Source of the DNA: an uncultured Alistipes sp. | GTDB lineage: Bacteria; Bacteroidota; Bacteroidia; Bacteroidales; Rikenellaceae | Assembly: GCA_947173915.1 (NCBI GenBank) | Contig: CAMWGZ010000086.1 | Location: 1 to 5,345, forward strand | Reading direction: 5' to 3' | DNA length: 5,345 nucleotides | Shown: positions 1 through 5,345 of the stretch, piece by piece | How the letters are laid out: each line of letters starts with the position of its first letter | Numbering within the stretch: position 1 is the first letter of the stretch | Program-made: the position numbers and the translations under genes | The notes under the pieces: generated by a model | The model's database searches: none | Seen by the model: the letters and a program-made list of their open reading frames with translations, nothing else | What the model was told of the DNA's origin: nothing

Positions 1-1180
1 GGTAGTGTCCAAGGGCAAGCCCTCCTGGCAGCTGGTCTTCGACCGCACTCCGTTCTACGGCAATTCGGGCGGTCAGATCGGCGACACGGGCTACATCGAG
101 AACGCCAACGAGCGGATCGCGATCGTGGCGACCGAGAAGGAGAACGGCCTGACGATCCACCTGGTCGAGCGGCTTCCGGAGAATCCCGAGGCGGCGTTCG
201 TCGCCGTCGTCGATGCCGAAAAACGGCAGTCGGCCGCCAACAACCACACGGCGACGCACCTCATGCACGAGGCATTGCGCCGGGTGCTGGGCACGCACGT
301 CGAGCAGAAAGGATCGCTCGTCACACCCGAGTACCTGCGTTTCGACTTCTCGCACTTCCAGAAGGTAACGCCCGAAGAACTGCGTGAGGTGGAGCGCCTG
401 GTAAACAAGGCCGTGCGCGCCAACCATCCGCTCGACGAGAAGCGCGATGCCACCAAGGAGGAGGCCGCAGCAGCCGGAGCGATGATGCTCTTCGGCGAGA
501 AATACGGCGACCGGGTCCGCATGGTGCGCTTCGGCACCTCGGTCGAACTGTGCGGCGGTACGCACACGAGTGCGACGGGCAACATCGGGTTCTTCAAGAT
601 TCTGAACGAGAGCGCCATCTCCGCCGGCGTGCGCCGCATCGAGGCGGTTACCGGCGAACGCGCCGAGAATGTGTTCTACGGTGCGGAGGACACGCTGCGC
701 AGCATCGGCGACTACCTGCACAATTCGCAGATCCTTCCCGCGATCAAGAAGATGGTCGAGAGCAACGAGGCACTCAGCCGCGAAATGGAGACCATTCGCC
801 GCGAACAGGTCGCCGAACTGGCCGGCCGCTTCATCGAATCCACTCCCGAGCGCAACGGCATCCGGCTGCTGGCGACGCAGCTCGACCGCCGTCCGGAGTT
901 CGTCAAGGACCTCGTCTTCGCCATGCGCAGCCGTGCGCACAACCTCGTGCTGGTCATCGGCACCCTGAACGACGGCAAGCCGACGCTGACCGTCGCGCTG
1001 GGCGACGACGTGGTGGCCCAGGGTATCAATGCGGGCGCGGTGGTCCGCGAGGCGGCCAAGGCGATCAACGGCGGCGGCGGCGGACAGCCTTTCCTGGCGA
1101 CGGCCGGCGGCAAGAATCCCGAGGGGCTGCAGGCGGCGATCGACAAAGCCGTGGAACTTATCATGGAAAAACTGAAATAG
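1..1180 (+). CDS. alaS: Alanine--tRNA ligase (AlaS), C-terminal part, 5' end outside window
   Basis: Cytoplasmic enzyme that charges tRNA-Ala and hydrolyses mischarged Ser/Gly-tRNA-Ala. Only the last ~392 residues are present (the family is usually ~870); the frame is open from base 2, so the GTG at base 5 is internal and not a start. What remains is the editing and C-Ala half. It begins in the editing domain with [15 protein letters not shown] (bases ~50-94). The HTATHLMH motif follows at 245-268 and supplies editing-site metal ligands. CGGTH (551-565) gives the conserved Cys and His ligands, followed by [13 protein letters not shown] helical, probably coiled-coil segment rich in E/R/K spans ~720-830. 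The DHHA1/C-Ala domain ends with [17 protein letters not shown] near 1064-1114. All expected editing residues are present and no frameshift is seen. The catalytic aminoacylation domain lies upstream, outside the window. gpmI follows after 7 bases, so co-transcription is likely. Confidence 0.97.
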   Translation, partial: VVSKGKPSWQLVFDRTPFYGNSGGQIGDTGYIENANERIAIVATEKENGLTIHLVERLPENPEAAFVAVVDAEKRQSAANNHTATHLMHEALRRVLGTHVEQKGSLVTPEYLRFDFSHFQKVTPEELREVERLVNKAVRANHPLDEKRDATKEEAAAAGAMMLFGEKYGDRVRMVRFGTSVELCGGTHTSATGNIGFFKILNESAISAGVRRIEAVTGERAENVFYGAEDTLRSIGDYLHNSQILPAIKKMVESNEALSREMETIRREQVAELAGRFIESTPERNGIRLLATQLDRRPEFVKDLVFAMRSRAHNLVLVIGTLNDGKPTLTVALGDDVVAQGINAGAVVREAAKAINGGGGGQPFLATAGGKNPEGLQAAIDKAVELIMEKLK

Positions 1181-1187
1181 AGAAGAG

Positions 1188-2726
1188 ATGGCACAGACGA
1201 AACATAAGGTACTGCTGATGATCCTCGACGGCTGGGGCATCGGCAAGGGAGACCGGGGCGATGTCATCGCCCGGATGCAGCCCCCCTACATTACGGAGAT
1301 GACGCGCCGCTATCCCCACGCACAGCTGCGGACGGACGGCGAGAACGTCGGCCTGCCCGAGGGGCAAATGGGCAATTCGGAGGTGGGGCACCTCAATATC
1401 GGCGCGGGACGGGTGGTCTATCAGGACCTGGTCAAGATCAACCGCGCGTGCAAGGACGATTCGATCCTGCGGAATCCGGAGGTCGTCCGGGCGTTCGAAT
1501 ATGCCAAATCGGAGGGTGTGAACGTCCACCTGATGGGCCTCGTCTCGGACGGAGGAGTCCACTCCTCATTCGATCATCTGCTCAAGCTGACCGACATAGC
1601 GGCCCGCTACGGCATCGAACACACCTACGTGCACTGCTTCATGGACGGCCGCGACACCGATCCCTACAGCGGCAAGGGATTCATCGAACGGCTGGAGCGC
1701 TACATGACCGAGCAATCGACGGGCACCGTCGCCTCGATCGTGGGACGCTACTACGCAATGGACCGCGACAAGCGGTGGGAGCGCGTGAAGACGGCCTACG
1801 ACCTGCTGGTCGAAGGGCGGGGGGAACACTCGTCGGACATGGTGCTCGCCATGCAGAAATCCTACGACGAAGGGGTTACCGACGAGTTCGTGAAGCCCGT
1901 CGTGCGGATCGACGAGAACGGCAATCCGGTGGGAATGATCCGTCCGAACGACCTGGTCATCTTCTTCAACTACCGGAACGACCGGGCCAAGGAGCTTACC
2001 ATCGCGCTGACCCAGGAGGATATGCCCTCGGAGGGGATGCACACCCTGCCGCTGTACTACTGCTGCATGACCCCCTACGATGCCAAGTTCCGGGGGCTGC
2101 ACATCCTTTTCGACAAGGAGAACGTGGCCGATACGATCGGCGAGTACGTCTCGAAGCAGGGACTCTCGCAGCTGCGGATCGCCGAGACGGAAAAATACGC
2201 CCACGTGACCTTCTTCCTGAACGGCGGCCGCGAGGAGGAGTTCGAAGGCGAGGAGCGCATTCTGGTCGCCTCGCCGAAAGTGGCCACCTACGACCTGAAA
2301 CCCGAGATGAGCGCCTACGAGGTGGCGGACCAGCTGGTCGCCGCGCTCGACGGACAGAAGTTCGACTTCATCTGCCTGAACTTCGCCAACGGCGACATGG
2401 TGGGCCACACGGGAGTCTATGAGGCGATCGAAAAGGCCGTTGCGGCAGTCGATGCATGCGTCGGACAGGTCGTCGAGGCGGCCAGACGCAACGGCTACGA
2501 AGTGGTGCAGATCGCCGATCATGGCAATGCCGACAATGCGCTCAATGCCGACGGTTCGGCGAACACGGCCCACTCGCTCAATCCGGTGCCGATCGTCGTC
2601 ATCTCCGACCGCGTCGCCGCCGTGCACGACGGTATTCTGGCCGACGTGGCACCGACGGTGCTCGACCTGATGGGGCTTGCTCGCCCCGAGGCGATGACGG
2701 GCCATTCGCTGGTGGAGTACAAGTAA
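1188..2726 (+). CDS. gpmI: 2,3-bisphosphoglycerate-independent phosphoglycerate mutase
   Basis: Interconverts 3- and 2-phosphoglycerate in glycolysis and gluconeogenesis; a cytoplasmic, Mn-dependent member of the alkaline phosphatase superfamily. At 512 residues it is full length for the family. Visible active-site residues: D14 in LDGWGIG; S64 in [14 protein letters not shown], the serine that carries the phosphoryl group; H125 in SDGGVHS; D153/R155/D156 in MDGRDTD; R187 and R193 in [15 protein letters not shown]263 and R266 in FNYRNDRA; K336 in [16 protein letters not shown]403 and H407 in [10 protein letters not shown]444/H445 in ADHGNAD; and H462 in [10 protein letters not shown]. Thus both metal sites and the phosphatase and transferase lobes look intact. 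ATG 1188 is chosen because the conserved N-terminal [11 protein letters not shown] begins six residues later. The preceding AGAAGAG is purine-rich but abuts the ATG, too close for a normal Shine-Dalgarno. A terminator hairpin follows the stop. Confidence 0.98.
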   Translation: MAQTKHKVLLMILDGWGIGKGDRGDVIARMQPPYITEMTRRYPHAQLRTDGENVGLPEGQMGNSEVGHLNIGAGRVVYQDLVKINRACKDDSILRNPEVVRAFEYAKSEGVNVHLMGLVSDGGVHSSFDHLLKLTDIAARYGIEHTYVHCFMDGRDTDPYSGKGFIERLERYMTEQSTGTVASIVGRYYAMDRDKRWERVKTAYDLLVEGRGEHSSDMVLAMQKSYDEGVTDEFVKPVVRIDENGNPVGMIRPNDLVIFFNYRNDRAKELTIALTQEDMPSEGMHTLPLYYCCMTPYDAKFRGLHILFDKENVADTIGEYVSKQGLSQLRIAETEKYAHVTFFLNGGREEEFEGEERILVASPKVATYDLKPEMSAYEVADQLVAALDGQKFDFICLNFANGDMVGHTGVYEAIEKAVAAVDACVGQVVEAARRNGYEVVQIADHGNADNALNADGSANTAHSLNPVPIVVISDRVAAVHDGILADVAPTVLDLMGLARPEAMTGHSLVEYK

Positions 2727-2739
2727 CCGGACTCCCGGT
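2726..2739. repeat. Small inverted repeat just after gpmI stop
   Basis: ACCGG-ACTC-CCGGT is a perfect 5-bp stem with a 4-base loop, beginning at the last base of the gpmI TAA stop. It lacks a following T-run, so it is not a terminator by itself. It could stabilise the 3' end of the message or be a chance palindrome in GC-rich DNA. Confidence 0.4.
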
Positions 2740-2746
2740 CAGAAAG

Positions 2747-2782
2747 AAACCCCGGAACATTGTGAAAATGTTCCGGGGTTTT
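2747..2782. terminator. Bidirectional rho-independent terminator between converging genes
   Basis: The arms AAACCCCGGAACAT (2747-2760) and ATGTTCCGGGGTTT (2768-2781) are perfect reverse complements, giving a 14-bp stem with a 7-base loop (TGTGAAA). On the + strand the stem ends in GGGGTTTT, a short U-tract, 21 bases after the gpmI stop. On the - strand it ends in GGGGTTTCTTTCT, a longer T-rich tract, 57 bases beyond the dehydrogenase stop. The A-runs and T-runs on both sides allow it to work for both converging transcripts. Confidence 0.93.
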
Positions 2783-2838
2783 CCGTGTCGGATGGAGGCG
2801 AAACCGCTCTTCCGAAGAGGTGCCGCGCCTGCCGCAGG

Positions 2839-3786
2839 CTATTGTCTGTTCAGAAAGTCGCAGATGTTGCGTTCGATGCAGACGACGAGCGTTTCGATCG
2901 CCTCGACCGGTGCCCAGGCAGTGTGGGGCGACAGCAGCAGCTTGTCGGGGTCGGCGACCCGCAGCAGCGGATTCTCCGCCTCCATCGGTTCGTGAGCGAA
3001 CACGTCGATACCCGCTCCGGCAAGCCGGCCGGCATCGAGCGCCTCGGCCAGCGCCCGTTCATCGACAATGCCGCCGCGCGCCATGTTGAGCAGGACGGCT
3101 CCGGGTTTCATGCGGGCCAGCTCCCGGGCACCGATCAGTCCGCGCGTGCGGTCGTTAAGCGGCGCGTGGATCGAGAGGATGTCGGCCCACCCAAGCAGCT
3201 CATCGAGCGTCTCGCAAGGGTAGGACTCTTCCCGGACCGCTCCCGAGGTCGATGCGTAGCGCACCTCGCACCCCAATGCCTCGGCCACGCGGGCGACGCT
3301 GCGGCCGATGGCTCCCAGACCGACAATCCCCCAGCGCTTGCCGTAAAGCTGACGGATCGGCCGGCCGAAGTGGAACGGCGTATCGGAAGCGGCATACGCT
3401 CCGCTCTTGACGTAGCGATCGTAGTAGCTGCTCTGACGCAGCAGCGCGATCGCCGCGCCGATCGTGGCATCGGTCACGGCATGGGTCGAATAGCCCACCG
3501 CGTTGCGCACCTCGATGCCCCGTGCGGCTGCGGCATCGAGATCGACGTTGTTCATGCCAGTCGCCGCGACGCAGATCAGTCGCAGGCGGGGCAGGGCCGC
3601 GATTACTTCGGCCGACAGCAGCACCTTGTTCGAGATGACGATGTCGGCATCGATGCAGCGCTCGACCACCTCGCCCGGAGCCGTGCGGTCGTAGCCGATG
3701 TAATCGCCCAGTCGCTCGAGACGGGTCAGATCCGCACCGCCGAGACTGTACTGGTCGAGGAATACGATGTTTTTCTTCTCTTGCAT
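2839..3786 (-). CDS. D-2-hydroxyacid dehydrogenase (glycerate dehydrogenase/hydroxypyruvate reductase-like)
   Basis: A cytoplasmic NAD(P)-dependent oxidoreductase of the D-isomer-specific 2-hydroxyacid dehydrogenase family, 315 residues (typical 310-330). The substrate-binding half contains CVAATGMNNVDLDAAAARG (~72-90) and NAVGYSTHAVTD. The Rossmann domain starts at Y148 with the nucleotide loop GLGAIG (156-161). The catalytic triad is R237 (NMARGGIVDE), E266 (DVFAHEPM) and H288 (LSPHTAW). The residue after the second Rossmann strand, usually Asp in NAD enzymes, lies in VRYASTSG (175-182) and is not acidic, so NADP or dual use is possible. The start at 3786 (MQEKKNIVFLDQYSLGG) is chosen because the longer frame runs back through tcdA and encodes nothing family-like. 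It lies 22 bases after the tcdA stop, so it is probably the last gene of the - strand unit. The substrate is not settled by sequence: hydroxypyruvate/glycerate (hprA-like) fits best, but other 2-keto acids are possible. Confidence 0.92.
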   Translation of the reverse strand: MQEKKNIVFLDQYSLGGADLTRLERLGDYIGYDRTAPGEVVERCIDADIVISNKVLLSAEVIAALPRLRLICVAATGMNNVDLDAAAARGIEVRNAVGYSTHAVTDATIGAAIALLRQSSYYDRYVKSGAYAASDTPFHFGRPIRQLYGKRWGIVGLGAIGRSVARVAEALGCEVRYASTSGAVREESYPCETLDELLGWADILSIHAPLNDRTRGLIGARELARMKPGAVLLNMARGGIVDERALAEALDAGRLAGAGIDVFAHEPMEAENPLLRVADPDKLLLSPHTAWAPVEAIETLVVCIERNICDFLNRQ

Positions 3787-3808
3787 ATCGTTTTCTTGTT
3801 TTCGGGTG

Positions 3809-4534
3809 TCATAACTCTCCGACGAGGCCGCGCACGACCACCGAGGCGCAGCCGATGCCGAAGAGCGCCGGCAGATAGGAGATCGTGCCCGTGTTGGACT
3901 TCTTGTTCTGCTCTTCGCAAAGAACCATCGCCTCCCGCCGGACCGGTTCCGCCGAGAATACCGCCCGGAATCCGGTGCGCACCCCCGCCTTGTGGAGCCG
4001 CTTGCGCAGCATGTGGGCCAGGGGACAGTGGTGCGTCTGCGCAATGTCGGCTATCTCCAGCCGCGTGGGATCGACCTTGGCACCGGCACCCATCGAGCTG
4101 ACCAGGGGATAGCCGCGCTGCATGGCTCCCAGAATCAGCGCCAACTTCGGGGATAGGGTATCGATCGCATCGACCACATAGTCGTAGCGGGCCGCGTCGA
4201 GCAGCCGGTCGGTCTCCTCGTCCCGGATGTAGCGGTTCACGACGTTCAGTTCTATTCGGGGGTTGATGTCGCGCAGCCGCTCGGCCAGCACCTCCGCCTT
4301 GGGCCGTCCGACGGTGGAGTGCAGGGCGACCAGCTGGCGGTTGATGTTCGAAAGCCCCACGGTGTCGGCATCGGCCAGGGTCATGCGCCCGACTCCCGCC
4401 CGTGCGATCATTTCGGCAGCATAGGCACCCACGCCGCCCAGTCCGACCACCAGCACGTGGGCACCGCGCAGCAGCTCCGTCTTTTCCGCTCCGAACAGCA
4501 GTTCCGTCCGTTCGAGCCAGTTTTCGCTTGTCAT
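3809..4534 (-). CDS. tcdA: tRNA threonylcarbamoyladenosine dehydratase (TcdA/CsdL, ThiF/E1-like)
   Basis: ATP-dependent cytoplasmic enzyme that activates t6A at position 37 of ANN-decoding tRNAs and cyclises it to ct6A. The 241-residue protein has the E1-like adenylation fold. It shows the N-terminal ERTELLFGAEKTELL, the nucleotide loop GLGGVG (31-36), DADTVGLSNINRQL (55-68) with the ribose-contacting D57 and the N63/R66/Q67 ATP-site residues, and VDAIDTLSPKLAL (121-133) containing the conserved Asp/Lys segment. The C-terminal signature GTISYLPALFGIGCASVVV (216-234) is typical of TcdA and separates it from ThiF and MoeB. The zinc-binding CxxC pairs of MoeB/ThiF are absent, as expected. It is slightly shorter than the E. 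coli protein (268). The ATG at 4534 overlaps the stop of the upstream hydrolase in ATGA, suggesting translational coupling. The usual sulphur-carrier partner genes (csdA, csdE) are not in this window. Confidence 0.95.
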   Translation of the reverse strand: MTSENWLERTELLFGAEKTELLRGAHVLVVGLGGVGAYAAEMIARAGVGRMTLADADTVGLSNINRQLVALHSTVGRPKAEVLAERLRDINPRIELNVVNRYIRDEETDRLLDAARYDYVVDAIDTLSPKLALILGAMQRGYPLVSSMGAGAKVDPTRLEIADIAQTHHCPLAHMLRKRLHKAGVRTGFRAVFSAEPVRREAMVLCEEQNKKSNTGTISYLPALFGIGCASVVVRGLVGEL

Positions 4535-5118
4535 CGTTCGAATATTTTTTCGTAATTGCGGCGAATCTCCTCCGCCAGCCGACCTGTCCCGACCTCCTTG
4601 ACCGCCGCGATACGCCGGTAGATCTCGTCGATCGGCACCTCGCTGTCGTCCGTTTCGGCAAAGAGGCGGTCGAGGGGCGTGCGGCGCAGTGCTTCGACGG
4701 TGCGCGGCGAACGGAAGGCGCGTTCGCCGAAGGAGAGGTAGTACCCCGCGGCAACGGCACGCGCCGCCTGCTCCGGCGAACCGATGAAGCCGTGCAGCAC
4801 GACGGCACGCAGCCGGTAGCGTGCCAGCTCCCGCATGACCTCCCCGTAGGCCCTCACGCAGTGGATTACCACAGGCCGCCCCAGCTCCTCGGCCAGGCGG
4901 AGCTGGTCGCGGAAAAGAGCCGCCTGCAACGTCCGATCGACCCCGCAGGCGAAGTCCAGCCCGATCTCGCCGACCATCTGCGCGTCGCCGACCGCACGGC
5001 GCAGCGCCTCCGCATCGAATCGTTCGGCGGCCTGCCAGGGGTGCACGCCGCCGAACGAAGGCTCGACGGCATCGCCCGCAGGGCGGTGGGTGTGTATGTT
5101 TACCAGAAGGTCGTTCAC
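4531..5118 (-). CDS. Compact TatD-family metal-dependent hydrolase (GTG start)
   Basis: A predicted metal-dependent hydrolase of the TatD/amidohydrolase superfamily; known TatD members are 3'-5' DNA exonucleases, but the substrate of this short type is unknown. The 195 residues keep the ligand set: H9/H11 (NIHTHR), E51 (GEIGLDF), H86 (VVIHCVRA), H109 (VVLHGFIGS) and D157 (ETDDSE), plus the HPW motif at 26-28. Classical TatD is ~260 residues. Only 14 residues separate HTH from HPW here, where full-length homologues have several tens, so a strand/helix near the N-terminus seems lost. GTG at 5118 is chosen because it starts eight residues before HTH. The longer open frame up to 5277 crosses a good promoter and encodes no family sequence. 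It is the first gene of the - strand cluster, and its TGA overlaps the tcdA ATG. Confidence 0.88.
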   Translation of the reverse strand: MNDLLVNIHTHRPAGDAVEPSFGGVHPWQAAERFDAEALRRAVGDAQMVGEIGLDFACGVDRTLQAALFRDQLRLAEELGRPVVIHCVRAYGEVMRELARYRLRAVVLHGFIGSPEQAARAVAAGYYLSFGERAFRSPRTVEALRRTPLDRLFAETDDSEVPIDEIYRRIAAVKEVGTGRLAEEIRRNYEKIFER

Positions 5119-5137
5119 TGTTTCCGTAATCCGACCG

Positions 5138-5169
5138 CAAAAATAGGAAAATCCGCTCCATTTCTCAAA
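5138..5169 (-). promoter_or_regulatory. Bacteroidota-type promoter for the hydrolase-tcdA-dehydrogenase cluster
   Basis: On the - strand, TTTG (5169-5166) is followed after exactly 20 bases by TATTTTTG (5145-5138). This matches the Bacteroidota vegetative consensus TTTG / TAnnTTTG at both boxes. Transcription would be expected to start roughly 5-8 bases further on, near 5130-5133. That leaves a leader of only about 12-15 bases before the GTG at 5118, and supports that start over any upstream one. Confidence 0.75.
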
Positions 5170-5185
5170 AAGGGCCGCCGGTTTG

Positions 5186-5217
5186 GTTGGCTGCTTTCGA
5201 AAAATGTCGTATATTCG
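5186..5217 (+). promoter_or_regulatory. Bacteroidota-type promoter for nqrA
   Basis: On the + strand, GTTG (5186-5189) and TATATTCG (5210-5217) are 20 bases apart. The -7 box differs from TAnnTTTG at one position and the -33 box from TTTG at one. An exact TTTG at 5182-5185 would need a 24-base spacer, which is long. The predicted start near 5222-5225 gives a leader of about 70 bases. The boxes do not overlap the opposing promoter, but its -33 box ends only 16 bases away. Confidence 0.6.
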
Positions 5218-5221
5218 CACG

Positions 5222-5292
5222 CGATTTATGCGATTTGCGGAACACATCGAAACGAAACATACAATCACAATCATCAATTCAATTAACTAACC
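5222..5292 (+). promoter_or_regulatory. G-poor 5' leader of nqrA
   Basis: From 5241 to 5292 the + strand has only two G residues and is rich in A, C and T, in sharp contrast to the GC-rich genes around it. It contains no Shine-Dalgarno; the ATG is preceded by AATTAACTAACC. Such unstructured, A-rich leaders are common ahead of well-expressed Bacteroidota genes, where initiation relies little on anti-Shine-Dalgarno pairing. A short direct repeat GCGATTT occurs at 5221-5227 and 5230-5236; no known operator is recognised. Confidence 0.45.
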
Positions 5293-5345
5293 ATGTCGAA
5301 AATCATTACATTACGCAAAGGTCTCGACATCAATCTCCAGGGAAA
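5293..5345 (+). CDS. nqrA: Na+-translocating NADH:quinone reductase subunit A, N-terminus only
   Basis: The first 17 codons and two bases of a gene that runs out of the window. The translation MSKIITLRKGLDINLQG, with the next codon probably K, matches the well-conserved NqrA N-terminus (xIKLxKGLDIxLxG). NqrA is the cytoplasmic subunit of the six-subunit Na+-NQR complex, which oxidises NADH, reduces quinone and pumps sodium across the inner membrane. In most genomes nqrA opens an nqrABCDEF operon, so the remaining subunits are expected just to the right. The ATG is fixed by the conserved start and by the promoter and leader upstream. The identification rests on a short stretch, but the motif is distinctive. 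Confidence 0.87.
   Translation, partial: MSKIITLRKGLDINLQG

Noticed and set aside
1069..1083. GGC-repeat (run of glycine codons) near the end of alaS
   Set aside because: It encodes the conserved glycine-rich GGGGGQPF motif of the AlaS C-terminal domain, not a simple-sequence repeat with contraction/expansion signs.
1566..2705. A 379-codon open frame on the - strand across gpmI
   Set aside because: It is antisense to an intact, fully motif-bearing gpmI; long antisense frames are common in GC-rich coding DNA. The translation is low complexity (H/V/R-rich) and family-less.
2827..2839. Small palindrome GCCTG-CCG-CAGGC at the dehydrogenase stop
   Set aside because: A 5-bp stem with no T-run; it is too weak for a terminator and expected by chance in GC-rich DNA. 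The stronger hairpin at 2747-2781 explains termination.
3787..4044. N-terminal extension of the dehydrogenase frame to 4044
   Set aside because: The extra 86 residues are an out-of-frame reading of the tcdA 3' half, Arg/Ser-rich, and the conserved dehydrogenase start lies at 3786.
2785..4101. A 438-codon open frame on the + strand across the dehydrogenase and tcdA
   Set aside because: It runs antisense over two well-supported genes, has no start context or recognisable domain, and overlaps the convergent terminator region; it is a codon-bias shadow.
5119..5277. N-terminal extension of the TatD-like frame to ATG 5277, resembling a signal peptide (MMIVIVCFV)
   Set aside because: The extension crosses both predicted promoters and AT-rich intergenic DNA. 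TatD-family proteins begin a few residues before HxH and are cytoplasmic, so the hydrophobic start is a coincidence.
1..5345. Search for mobile elements, CRISPR arrays, tRNA/rRNA genes, toxin-antitoxin or defence genes
   Set aside because: No spaced repeats, terminal inverted repeats, tRNA-like folds or such protein motifs were seen by eye. The window is tightly filled with housekeeping genes of uniform composition.

Overview
The window is an ordinary, gene-dense chromosomal segment. It most likely comes from a GC-rich member of the Bacteroidales, with an Alistipes/Rikenellaceae-like genome as the best guess. Three things point there. Promoter elements of the Bacteroidota type (TTTG at -33, TAnnTTTG at -7) sit in the divergent intergenic region. 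No start codon has a clear Shine-Dalgarno sequence. The protein variants also fit: the AlaS C-terminal GGGGGQPF motif, an NqrA starting MSKIITLRKGLDINLQGK, and a short TatD-like protein next to TcdA. The genus is inferred from sequence memory and was not tested by a search.

Layout. On the + strand the window opens inside alaS (alanyl-tRNA synthetase, C-terminal ~390 residues, stop at 1180). After 7 bases comes complete gpmI (cofactor-independent phosphoglycerate mutase, 1188-2726). A strong symmetric hairpin at 2747-2781 lies between the converging transcription units and can end transcription from both sides. On the - strand, reading right to left, a three-gene cluster runs from a compact TatD-family metal-dependent hydrolase (5118-4531) through tcdA (tRNA t6A dehydratase, 4534-3809, ATGA overlap with the hydrolase) to a D-2-hydroxyacid dehydrogenase (3786-2839). 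At the right edge, the first 17 codons of nqrA (Na+-translocating NADH:quinone reductase subunit A) begin at 5293 on the + strand. The 174 bases between the hydrolase and nqrA hold two divergent promoter candidates.

Functionally, alaS and tcdA both serve translation (tRNA charging; conversion of t6A37 to cyclic t6A37). gpmI is a core glycolytic/gluconeogenic enzyme, the dehydrogenase probably acts on hydroxypyruvate/glycerate or a related 2-keto acid, and nqrA starts the sodium-pump respiratory complex. The hydrolase and tcdA are probably translationally coupled.

No mobile element, CRISPR array, RNA gene, phage or defence gene was seen. No new biological system was found. The most interesting details are the unusually short TatD-like protein with its apparently very short leader, the two-way terminator, and the non-acidic cofactor-loop position in the dehydrogenase. 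There is no gene-free stretch longer than 300 bases.
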